Assembly (NCBI GenBank): GCA_001949185.1
Contig: BDGG01000001.1
Span: forward strand, 8,217,067 to 8,281,066
Length of the DNA: 64,000 bases
Source of the DNA: Ramazzottius varieornatus
Lineage: Eukaryota > Tardigrada > Eutardigrada > Parachela > Ramazzottiidae
Direction of reading: 5' to 3'
Positions 21,588 through 31,688 of the stretch are shown here, piece by piece. A program made the translations under genes and the position numbers. The notes under the pieces were generated by a model. It was not told where the DNA came from. It saw only the letters and a program-made list of their open reading frames with translations, and ran no database searches. The first letter of the stretch is position 1. Every line of letters begins with the position of its first letter.

Positions 21588-24103
21588 TTAAAGAAGGGCA
21601 GCAGGGCTTCGTCGTAGAGGTGAACCTTTCCGCCCTTCGTTAAAAGCCCATTCTTCTGCTCCTGCTGACGGAACGTGCGCATGCAGCATACGTCGAAAGT
21701 TCTTGTAAGCGATGGGATCACCCGCTGGCTTCTTGGCCACTGCCTGATCGAACTCGGACGGCCAACTGTTCAGCGTCGGGCTCGCAAAGTCGGCTTCATG
21801 ACCAAGAGGTAGAGGAAGACTGGCCGTAACGCACCAGCTCTTGTGCCATGTGTTGAGCTGCGAGGGAAGCCTGGGCATCCAAAAGGTAGCTGACCTTGTA
21901 TTCCGCAGTCTGTCAAGCACGACAGGCCATGTCAGGCCACCTAAAAGGATTCGCAACCGCGCACCTTGTGACGTACCATGGGCAAGATATCGCTGTAAGC
22001 CGGCACCTTGGCCTTCTTTTGGCGGGGTCACTTCTCGGCACCGGGAGCGTTTTCAACGACCACCTGGAAGTGAAAACTGCTAGAAGCGCCTTTTAGCCAA
22101 CAAACAGTACCCAGTTACACTTACTGGCTTCGGGGCATTAAGCGCCTTCGGGGCATTCTGCTGGTTCGAAGGAACACCCGTGGCGGACTTGGCCGGTCTT
22201 GGTAGGACCTGAAGCAGGAAAAAGACAATTTACTGCAACCTTGTCCAGAGAATGTGGGTGTCTATATACCCACCGCTGAAGAGCTCTCGTTAATGGCGGA
22301 CGTGGATGGGGCGACGACGGTAAGAGCGGGCAGATCAGCGTCCTTGTAGTCCTTGTTCTTCAGCATGGCTCGCACGACCTTCATCCGCTTCTCATCCCAC
22401 TTCGAGCTAACGTCCAGTAGGCGCTTCATCAGTGCGAAATACTTGAAAGGGACCCGACCAAAGAATCGTGTCACATTGACAATGGCGTGCACGGACAGCA
22501 GATCCATAAACTCTGTCATTTCCTTGTTGTAGGACTGGGGCCACTTGCAGTTTCCGTAACACAAGGCCAGAGTGCAGAGCGACCCAGAAGTCCGTGTATG
22601 GCTGCAACGACAACAAGGCCACTTTATTGCCATACGTAGGGCGGAAGCCAATGCAAACCTTACGTCTTTTCCGGCTTCAGACATAGAGATAGTATCGGTC
22701 TGCACTATTGAAACCAAGCCTTGACGTCTTTGGCTGACGAGACCAAGGGAATGGGCGCCGTGGCAGTGATCATCCTGCCCAGCTCGACATTCAGCGCCTC
22801 CAATGCAAGCGAAAACCTCTGAGGTACACAAAGATGTCGTTGGAACGGCCTCTCAAGTTGCTGTGGTTGCAGGCCATTGCCATATTGAGCACATCACTTC
22901 GAGACAATCCGACCAAAGCGAGATTATACACCCATGTACCGTGCTGCCACCTACCTGAATCCAAAGGTAAGCGAACAACCGCATTCAGCTCGGGATGCTT
23001 TGTCAAGTTCGCCACTTCGTCACTCATCTTGGGCACCGCTTGAGACCTCGCTCGATGGCCGCTTTGAGATTATCCTTGTCGGGGAAAATGTTGGGTCCCA
23101 GCTTGGCTCGCTCATCTTGACGATTTGCCCCGCGTCTTGACGATATTTAGCGCCGACGTCATGGCTTGAAGTGCAAGACAAAAACACGAATCAGCAGATA
23201 CCGAAATACTGGGCAGTTATGGTGTTCACTGCAGAAATATTTGCGGGGTGCTCAGAGACACGACTTCAGTATACCGTCGAGAGACGCAGAATGCATGATA
23301 TGATTCCCATTATATGGTGCTCTCCAGGGACCCTTATGCATAAGGGTCTCTGGAGTCTAATGTTTCCACACTAACGCATGACGTCATGCCAATTTGCCAA
23401 CTCCCTATTAACTGCCATGTCTTTCCAACTTTGTTCGTGACGTCATACGCTACCACCTGTGGAGTACAGTCGACCACAGTCGTTCACTTACATGCCGAGC
23501 TCGTGGCGAATCCCCGGAAGACAAAGATAACAAAGGTCGGCTGGACGAATCACGGATCCGACGCACGTTGGATGAAGGATCCCCGGGCAAAGAAGACTAC
23601 ACGGTGGCCAACGGCTGGAAAATCAATCTACAATGAAATGAAGGACGGATGATGACCGGTAACGACGTTGGCTTTTCTTCTGCCAAAGTCTGCCTGCACT
23701 CATCCACAAACCTTTGCCCAAGCCGTCTCAGACTGACGAATGGATCTTGATAGCTGCCGAGTTGGTCGTCGTCGACAAGCTCGTTCCGCAGAGTCAACCA
23801 GCAGGACAAGATATCCAACGCTCCTGCGAATACTGGGTCTATCCAAAGTCGCCAGTCTGGACGACCGGGCAATAAGTCACTTTGTCAGTTTACAGATCAT
23901 TCAGCCACCAATGAGATCCTAGCCCAGCGAAGCAGCGCTCTTACAACGCTGTGTGGGTTAGACACTCTTACCTGGATTGCGCAAAGGGAGGAGGAGAAAT
24001 CACCAGTCTGGCGTTCCGGAACGATAATCCTCCTCGCTCCAACATTGACTGCGCCTCCTTCAAGCAGCCAGGATTCTACGCTGACGAAGCTGCCCAACGC
24101 CAA
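21588..24103 (-). pseudogene. Series of minus-strand coding remnants with frame breaks, family unknown
   Basis: From 5' to 3' on the minus strand: GSFVSVESWLLEGGAVNVGA (about 24090-23970, ending at a GTAAGA donor); WRLWIDPVFAGALDILSCWL (about 23850-23660); RAKLGPNIFPDKDNLKAAIE and then, one frame over, MSDEVANLTKHPELNAVVRL (about 23110-22970). Next are FSLALEALNVELGRMITATA (about 22815-22710), EFMDLLSVHAIVNVTRFFGR and KWDEKRMKVVRAMLKNKDYK (about 22520-22330), EYKVSYLLDAQASLAAQHMA (about 21900-21800) and SEFDQAVAKKPAGDPIAYKN (about 21750-21680). The pieces have a consistent coding look and some GT/AG edges, but several frame changes have no intron to explain them. This may be one long decayed gene or several. 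I do not recognise it. Confidence 0.35.
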
Positions 24104-24263
24104 ATGTATCTACCACAGGTGTACACAGGTAAACTCCACATCAGATCTGTCAGGAAAGGAGGATAAGTTGGGAGACAATCAGGCTCACGAAATGCAACGA
24201 GCTAGCTTGACTTTCACGGGATAATGGAACTGTTCCGCAAGTCATGTTTTCGGCTTGCACAGC

Positions 24264-25757
24264 ATAAGTACGAGGTAAAGGACATGGAGTTTTCCAGTGA
24301 GGATTTCGGACATGAAAATTTCCAGGTTGTTTCAACGTAGCTGCTGGTCAGATTGCGTCGTACGGTAAGTCAGTCAATAAAGAAAGTCTTTCTGATCATA
24401 GCCAAGCCGTCTTCCGAGTCATTTGACGGTGCAAAGGTGAGAAAGGAAGGTCTGCAGGAGACAGGATAAAATCCAATTTAAAAGAGCCTGGACAAGAAAT
24501 AAAACGTAGGCCTGGAGAGCCGCTTGTGTGGTCTTTTACGGAGACTTACGCCAAGACGTCATACCTCCGTTCTGGTCAACTCCTAAGATAACATAAGTGA
24601 TTAACGGAGCCTCTGACGCATGCTCTACAAAGCCTCTGACGCATTTCCGACGCATGTAAAGCATGTCGATTCCGGGCAGCAAGGCCAAATTTCACAAAAG
24701 ATTATCTCGTTAGTCTCTCCATGTTATCGATTATGGCTACGACAAGTAAGGTTCAAAGTAAGCTCAAAACTGCTGCTTAGGTTCATGAGGAGCTGATGTT
24801 GGAAACTGCCATCAAGGCGACGAAGGAGGAAGGAATCAGCCAGCATGCTGCCGCGAAGAAGTTTGGCGTTTCCAGAGTCACAATGCGTAACCGGATGGTG
24901 CATCCTAACCCAAGTCCACACGGTGGCAAAGCGAAACTTCCCGATAGGGCCGAGAATTCCATCGCTGACTTCTCGGTGAGCTGCAGTGATATGGGAGTTC
25001 CATTGAACAGATATTATACTCTGCAGTTCATGTCAGATATGGCTGCTGAAGCTGGTGAGTGCGATAAAAGTTTTTCAGTGATGAAATTCAGCTTAGTTCT
25101 GTATCTGTTCACCACAATTTCAGTTCATGTATTATCATCTATCATCATGGCAGGTGTACCGAACACTTCGTTCAACGACAAATACTTCCGCCGTTTCCTA
25201 ACCCGACATGAAAACCTCTCGCTGCGAATTACCCATGCATCAAACCGCCACGGAGGAGAACATTGCCGCAAATAATCCGAACGCACTTTCGTCTGCGAAG
25301 AAAAAAATTGCTGTGGAAGACATCGAGCCGAAGAAAGCATGCAAAGCTAAGAAGTGTTAGAAAGCTTACAATATTCTTGTGACACTCGCATTGTTTTCAA
25401 CCTTACCGAGATTCCTGACTTTCCTGTTGCGAGTACAACAACTTGTGTGTCTTGTTTCTGCATTATTTGAGTTTTTTGCCTCTAGGTGATATGTGGGAAT
25501 CAGGGAATAGTGATGTAACGGAGAGCTTGGTTTTATGGAAAAAGAAGCGCAACTGAATGTTTACATTGCACCGACTATCCGTTACCGTACCACAGATCTT
25601 AGCTGCGGTTGCACATTCCAGTCTGTAAGACGTCACGTGACAAAACAGCCAGATATTGTGGTGCCACCCTACACCGCAGTTTGGAAATTTCCATGTCCGA
25701 AGTTTCCACTGGAAAACTCCATGTCCTTTACCTCGTATAGGTTTCATGCTATGCAGT
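24264..25757. mobile_element. Pogo/CENPB-like DNA transposon relic bounded by inverted repeats
   Basis: Inverted sequences of about 70 bp flank the transposase remnant: left 24264-24333 and right 25684-25757. They share GGAAAACTCCATGTCCTTTA, CCTCGTA and CATGTCCGAA in opposite orientation. True termini and a TSD were not found, so these may be sub-terminal repeats. Confidence 0.6.
24784..25360 (+). pseudogene. Pogo/Jerky-type transposase N-terminus (Psq HTH plus CENPB HTH)
   Basis: The first part reads VHEELMLETAIKATKEEGIS, then QHAAAKKFGVSRVTMRNRM, a pipsqueak-type helix-turn-helix DNA-binding domain, then a GxPL-type linker. After a likely intron (donor near 25053, acceptor CAG at 25152-25154) it continues FNDKYFRRFLTRHENLSLRI, the CENPB-type second HTH. 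Near 25245 the frame shifts by one. The new frame (TEENIAANNPNALSSAKKKI) runs into a Lys-rich tail and stops at 25360. The DDE nuclease domain is absent. It is probably a truncated, non-autonomous relic; a domesticated DNA-binding protein is a less likely alternative. Confidence 0.7.
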
Positions 25758-26301
25758 TATCCACGGCTTATGTTTTGCCTAATATCGCTGCACAGAATTT
25801 CAAATTCTGTGCAAGCTGAGTTGATTGCACTATTGACCACTTTGGTCGAAATTTGGAATTTTGGTGGAGTGGAGCGTGATCAGGCCAATCAGCGAATTGG
25901 ACTAAGCGCGTCAAGTGATCCGAGCCACACGCCTCACCCACATTGCGCCACTTGACTTCCGCCCTCTTCCGTTCTCGAAATCTATCATGTTTTCGACCGC
26001 AGCTAGTATTGAAGATAGGAAGAGATGATTGTCTTCCGGAAATATCGCCAGAGAAAGCGAATAAAGTCCGGGCTTTATCCAGTAGAGGGCTGAATGACAG
26101 ACCCCGCGAATTCCGATGCGCTGCTGAACTTGCGTGGCCTACTATCCCTTCATGCTAATATTCTGTGCCGGAAGTGAGCAAACTGCGAAACGGTTTCTGC
26201 ACAGAAACTGACACAGTATAAAATCATGAGATTTTATTCTATTCAGAGCCGAAACGTGACTTGCGAAACAGGTCTAATGGCGAAGAAATGAGAATGCGGA
26301 A

Positions 26302-26762
26302 AGTTCCGCAGCCACTAGAGCACGGAATCTGGCCGCATGCGCTGCACTGCACTCTAGCTGTGCTGTGCTGCAGCACAGCTGCAGTACGGAAATCGACGAA
26401 ATTTGTGCAGCACAGCACAGCATGCAGCAGGAAGCCGAAGACTGCCGCGCAGATCCACGGACCAACACTTAACAAATATTGGTACTTTTGGGTATTCGAG
26501 TTTCAGGCATCTGAGTTTTGCCGTACCGTATGGCCACGTTTTCCCGGTGGACTACCCATCTTGCCGACAATACTATAACAAAAGTCAGTACATCAGCGTG
26601 CAGCGCAGTTGCAACAGGTCCATGTGCATCTGCAGCGCAGCTGCCTAGCCACTGCGCATAAAAGTTGTGCAGCACAGCGCAGCGTACAGCGACCTGGTAC
26701 CGTGCGCAGCACAGTTGCTGCGCAATTTTGAACCTGCGGCCCAGTGCTCTAGCAGCCACACA
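26302..26762. repeat. GCTGCA-rich palindromic element, family F, copy 1
   Basis: The left side (CCACTAGAGCACGGAATCTGG, then repeated GCTGCACTGCA and TGTGCTGCAGCACAGC) mirrors the right side (TTGAACCTGCGGCCCAGTGCTC, then TAGCAGCCAC). The middle has runs of GCAGCACAGCGCAGC. It could form a long hairpin. The word CAGCGCAGCTGCCTAGCC recurs at 44140. Confidence 0.6.
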
Positions 26763-27370
26763 CTGTCAGCAACAGGCCTAACCTTGCTCACGTGAGCGCC
26801 GCTCAGTGTATTGGCGAAAAACCCTCCCACCGCCACCGATACTGTACTGAGCGCTATTCTAGCGCTCTTGGTGAATTGAGCAGTGGCCGATCTTGCAGTT
26901 ATCGGCCAATACTGCTCCAAGGGAAGATTGCAGGTACGACCATTTTTGTAAAGTGAACCAAAGTTCACTTTCTGGATAACACAAATGAACGCATTTGAGC
27001 GGTGCAAGGTGAGAACCCACACTCAGCTTTAGCCAACTCTCGTCCCAGCCGGTGCAGATATGCATTACAGTAAATGAGTACTGCGCCACGCACCATAACT
27101 CTCTTTCGTAATGGAGCGCTCATTTGTTAGTGGGAAAGTTTGGTGCCAAAAATGCCAGCAGGTGATTTTGCCCATGGAAGGTCGCCATGCTTTATGGGGT
27201 ACTTTGGTCGCTTGGCATATCCGTTTGACTCTACCAGTAACAGGTTGAGAGCAAACCATCTTGTGATTACACATCACATTGTTGTACGCGTGCAACAGGT
27301 CGAGCGATACGCCTGTTGTAAGGAAAAAAAACAACAAAAAAAGATCACGAAACAGCAACCGAAATAGAAA

Positions 27371-29999
27371 TCACAAATCGCTTTTTTGAGGAAGCCGCCG
27401 ATGTGCGATGTACAAGAAAGCAATACTGGTGATGGAGCTCAAGAGAAATATCACATCAAACCAACGATGGTAGAAACTGAACTGAAGTTCCCCCAGCACT
27501 TCGGTTATCACAGCTCTGTAGATCAAAAGTTGCCCATCAGTCATCGTTCCCAAAACGAACCTCAACGGTTTCTCGTCCATTCGTCACACGAAAAGTACTT
27601 ACCGATAAGCAGGCGGGACGCTTAGTCGCATCAACAAAATGGTCGAAAGAAAATACATGCCCATAATCTCCGCGAAGGAAAGCACCAGAACGTCGGAGGA
27701 TCGCCCGCTGGAGATCACGTATGAAAATTGAAAGAACTGCACAGCAGAGAAAAACTCCATCAATTCATGATTCGATATCATGAATGATTGTCCTCAGAAA
27801 TACCTTGGTCAATGTTATCAAAAATCCACGGATGGACGTGAAAGCTAGAATGCCAACTAGGACAAAGGAAATTTGTTGCGACCAAAGCTGAACCTGCAAA
27901 CGAAATCAACGTCACAGCCAAAATTCTGTAATGTCCCTGTGTTTTTTTACTGCAAATTGGCTTCTTACGTCGACGTTCAGCCCAAGCCAAGTAACGGCAA
28001 TCTCAAGGCCGCGCGTAACTGGATCGAGATGAGCTATCCTGTTCAACAGGATATTGACGATGGTCTGCAAAGAGAAAAGCCTCGTCAAATTTTGATCCTT
28101 TGTATAGAGATCGATCATACTTTGTCAATCACAAGCAATCGTAAAACACACCATAACAATTTTCCACAAACAGTAGACTGTCAAAGCCAGGCCCCAAAAA
28201 TGGAAGAAGATGCCTTGAGGTGTCTTGGAGTACTCATGACGAATCTTCATCTTCTGCAACTCGTCAATCTCCAAGAAGAGATGTCTGCACATGACGCGCA
28301 TGGTACTTATCTCGCTGTCCAGCTGATTTGTCGACTCTGAAAGGAGGAAAGAAAGGAGATTAAGAGGCAGTTACAACCGGCGACACACTCAAGACCATGC
28401 TGGTTGGCAGAACGAACCAGGAAGTATGGTGCTAGCCAGTCGAGGTCGAGCCTTGCCCAGAAGGTTCCACCAAGAAGAAGCGTCGACTGGCCGATGATCA
28501 GGCCTCTTTTGCAGTAGTAGACGCCTGCAGAAAAAGGACAAATCGTTATTCGCCGAAGTGGTAAAACTTCATTGGTTGAAAACTTGTTTGAAGAATAAGT
28601 TGAATGGTTGGATCTGTTCTGATCATACCTCTTCTTTTTGGCACTGAGCATTTCGATAGCTTGTTCTAAACGTCGTTCTAGAAGGCGGATATGTCCATCT
28701 CGAACTGTCCTAACAAAACGGACAACATAGCGAACGGAATTATTATGTAGTACACCGTAACTCATTAACATTTTTCTGCTGTTTTGAGATTCGGTTTGCT
28801 GAGCTAAAGAATTGGAAAATCAGCATTCAATGCCTTTTTCTTACGGTTTACGTACTTGGAGAAACAGGAAAGGTAGGTGTAGGGCGTATTCACCGCACCA
28901 AAGCCCGACAGGACAGCGATGACCGTCACGCCGATGACACCAACACGTCCCACGGCGTGGTCCATCGTGGAGAATATCCCTGCAGAATATTCCAAAATTA
29001 AGCTTCGAGCATTCTAATAGGCTCAAATGAGAACTTCGAGACAGAAATTTCAGAGACCTGCGCAGCTTACCGTTTTCAGTGCTTAATATGGGGAACGGAC
29101 TGCCAATCTTCCAGAAGCCATACAGGAAAATGATCCATGCTAGGAAACTGACCAGCGAACTCGAGCGAAGTCTCCAAAAGGCCAACGAACCTACAACAAG
29201 CGCGAGTGATACAGCCCAAGAAGAAACGGGTAGGGTTCTTTGGTAACACAGATGACTTACTTGCAGCTGCCAGCTGGACGACGGAGCGCGCGATGAAGAA
29301 GGGAATGACCAGGACGAGGATGATGATCAGCAGGCTGATGCCAATTTTCCAGTGGATCAAGCGCGACCTACGGCAAAAAATGTGGCAGGTAACCGGAAGT
29401 AAATTATTGAGCTGGAAATCGGGCAAGGAACTTACTCGTTGTCCAGAACGCCAACAATTTCGAAGATGAAGAGCTCGAAGAGCGTGACGGACAGCGTGAA
29501 TGTCAAGCTGAAGAGAATCTGCACCGGATGATTTCTTATCTACAAAACAAGGAAGGCGGAGGAGGTAGACATTGTCATTGATCAAAATGAATCAATCCAG
29601 AAGGTCTTCAGTGAACAGACTCGGCGAGACCGTCTACCAAGTGGCGCACGCTCCTAGCCACTAAAACTTAAAATATGCGCCACTTGGGAAAACGATCTTG
29701 TCGAGCTTTCTGGCCGAGCTCCCGTATCGACATTATCCGACGCTTAGTCGTAACTTCTGTACCTCATAATCCTGAGATAGTCTGCGCATAAGGAAAATCC
29801 ATCCGAGAACGAAGAAGACAGTCTGTACATACGGAAAAGAACATTTGAGTGAATATTTCCGTGGCAGTGATATTCTCTCTGCATGGAACGGATCCTCCTT
29901 CAACGAATGGGCGCGACGGTTGAGCTCGGCAAAACTGACATCAAAAGCTCGGATTACCTGGCTAAAGAGGATCAGCAGGGAGTCGTGGAGGAGAGGCAT
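27371..29999 (-). CDS. GPHR: Golgi pH regulator (GPHR/GPR89 family)
   Basis: Multi-pass Golgi membrane protein implicated in counter-ion conductance and luminal acidification. Thirteen exons on the minus strand: 29958-29999, 29763-29822, 29437-29539, 29261-29367, 29071-29190, 28856-28979, 28629-28709, 28418-28525, 28152-28336, 27969-28064, 27804-27893, 27603-27736 and 27371-27515. They total 1395 nt (464 residues; family about 455). Signatures in order: [150 protein letters not shown] and [20 protein letters not shown]. The exon coordinates carry a 1-nt uncertainty at exon 3. One intron (29540-29762) holds a family A repeat. Confidence 0.95.
29617..29723. repeat. Intronic inverted-repeat element, family A, copy 4
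   Basis: In the GPHR intron 29540-29762. It has AAGTGGCGCACGCTCC against ATGCGCCACTTGGG and ends CTTGTCGAGCTTTCTGGCCG. Confidence 0.75.
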
Positions 30000-30625
30000 C
30001 AGGAATGTCGTTGAGGCTTCACGGAATGCTAACAAGCAACAGGCCCGTGACACGTATCAGATTTCTTGCAGGCAGCATGGATTCATCCATCTCGTCTTCT
30101 TCCCATCGAACGTCCAGTAACTCGCTGCACCTACCCAGCCTGCAACATAAAACTGCTACTGTATCCACTCGCTTTCACAAACCAGCAAACAGTCTCAGCG
30201 AGCAGGGAAGCGAAGAAGGAAACAGCACGAAGAAACGGAGGAAGAATATTTTTTACAGTTTTCCAAAAATCTGGTTTTTCATCTGGGACACCTTATGGCC
30301 CGCCAAACAGATAGTAATGACGTCACTGCAATCTAACTGGATGTACATTGATTGCGCGTTAGTTGATTGTCGATCTCCCGGAAGTTTGTGGTTTTTGAAA
30401 TTTTTGACGATTTTGATTTTTCATTTTTCCTGTCTCTTCCTTCCAATCTGTCTCCCGGACTTCATCACTAACATCGGGATTCAGACGTTGAAGGATCGGC
30501 TACAGTGACCTCAGCGGAGCAAACACGACCGAGGAGGAACGCCCGCACGCCAGAGCACGGTGGATCGTCGGTGAACTGCGGCTGGAGTCATCGCGACCGG
30601 AAGTGCAGTGCGTTTTCCTCCAAGA
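30000..30625. other. Intergenic spacer between GPHR and mL54 (head to head)
   Basis: The divergent 5' ends of GPHR (minus) and the mL54 gene (plus) share this 0.6-kb interval, so it probably acts as a two-way promoter region. No TATA box stands out. Open frames here (30005-30508) have no recognisable content. Confidence 0.4.
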
Positions 30626-31389
30626 ATGGCGTGCCTCTCTTCTGTATCGTGGTCAAGAGCGCTAGGAATGGCGAATAGCTCTCCACGAACGACGTTCTGC
30701 TGTCTGATTTCCTGCCGCGTTTTCCCCCCGTTAAACTTTGCTGTGACGACCACATCGACAACAAGAAAGGAAAAACGGATATTACATACGACCCCTACAG
30801 TGAATGCTCCTCCTGCCAAACCTGGCAAGGCTGGTGGAGGTACGTACTCTTGAACTTGTCTCTGTTTGAGCCTGTGGGAGGTAGCAATATGAGCGTCATG
30901 GGAATCGGGAAGTTGAGAACTTGGGAGCTCTTCAGCACTGTGGCGTTAGTTCTTCCAGAACGAGTCGGTGTAATGCCATATAACATGGTTGCTGTAGTCA
31001 GACAGCGATGTCATGCGTGTGTTGATCGGGGTCAGCACCTCTTAACTTTACTCACCGTTTGTTTCTTCACAGCCTTTAAAGCTGGGATGACGGTAGTCAA
31101 GAAGAAGATGGAGGTGGAAACCGATCCGCATAAGCTTGTCAACTACCTCTGCGGCGGGAATTACGTCAAAGACAGTCCAGAAATCAAGCTGAAACCGGAC
31201 AGCGAGTATCCAGACTGGCTGTGGAACCTGCGCACCACCGGTCCACCTTCCCTCGACGAACTCGATCCTAACAGCCTCGAATACTGGTACAAGGTGCGGG
31301 AGATCAGGATGAAAGAGGAAAGGATGTTGCAGAAAGCTGTCAAGGGCAAGAGATGGCTTTTGAGGTCTAAAGGAAAACTACTCGAATAA
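30626..31389 (+). CDS. mRpL54: Mitochondrial large ribosomal subunit protein mL54
   Basis: Component of the mitoribosome large subunit. Two exons, 30626-30839 and 31073-31389 (531 nt, 176 residues). The Arg/Ser-rich N-terminus (MACLSSVSWSRALGM, then RKEKRILHTTPTV) fits a mitochondrial import signal. The conserved core follows: VETDPHKLVNYLCGGNYVKD, LKPDSEYPDWLWNL, GPPSLDELDPNSLEYW and a basic C-terminus. The GTG at 30608 is in frame but MACLSS is the likely start. It lies next to mS27 (convergent), so two mitoribosomal genes are neighbours. Confidence 0.92.
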
Positions 31390-31688
31390 TTATCGTATTT
31401 CCTGGTTTACTCTGGTCAGCCGCTGTGTACAAATTGTCAGTTTGGTAAGCCGCATAGTGATTTGGTACAACGGGATGTACGGCTGTGCTTACAGCGATTT
31501 TGTGTGGTACGGCCCGCCAGTTCTCATATCTGAATGAGACAAAATTGGATAGACAAGCCATTCGGTCAGTTTATGGTTATTGTCCGTTCAAATCAGTAGG
31601 CACAACCTTACTGTACGGCTTGCTAAGTTGTCTTTATTTTCCACCGTCATAGACAAAACCATAAAACAGCAACAAAAAACTCGAGAAA

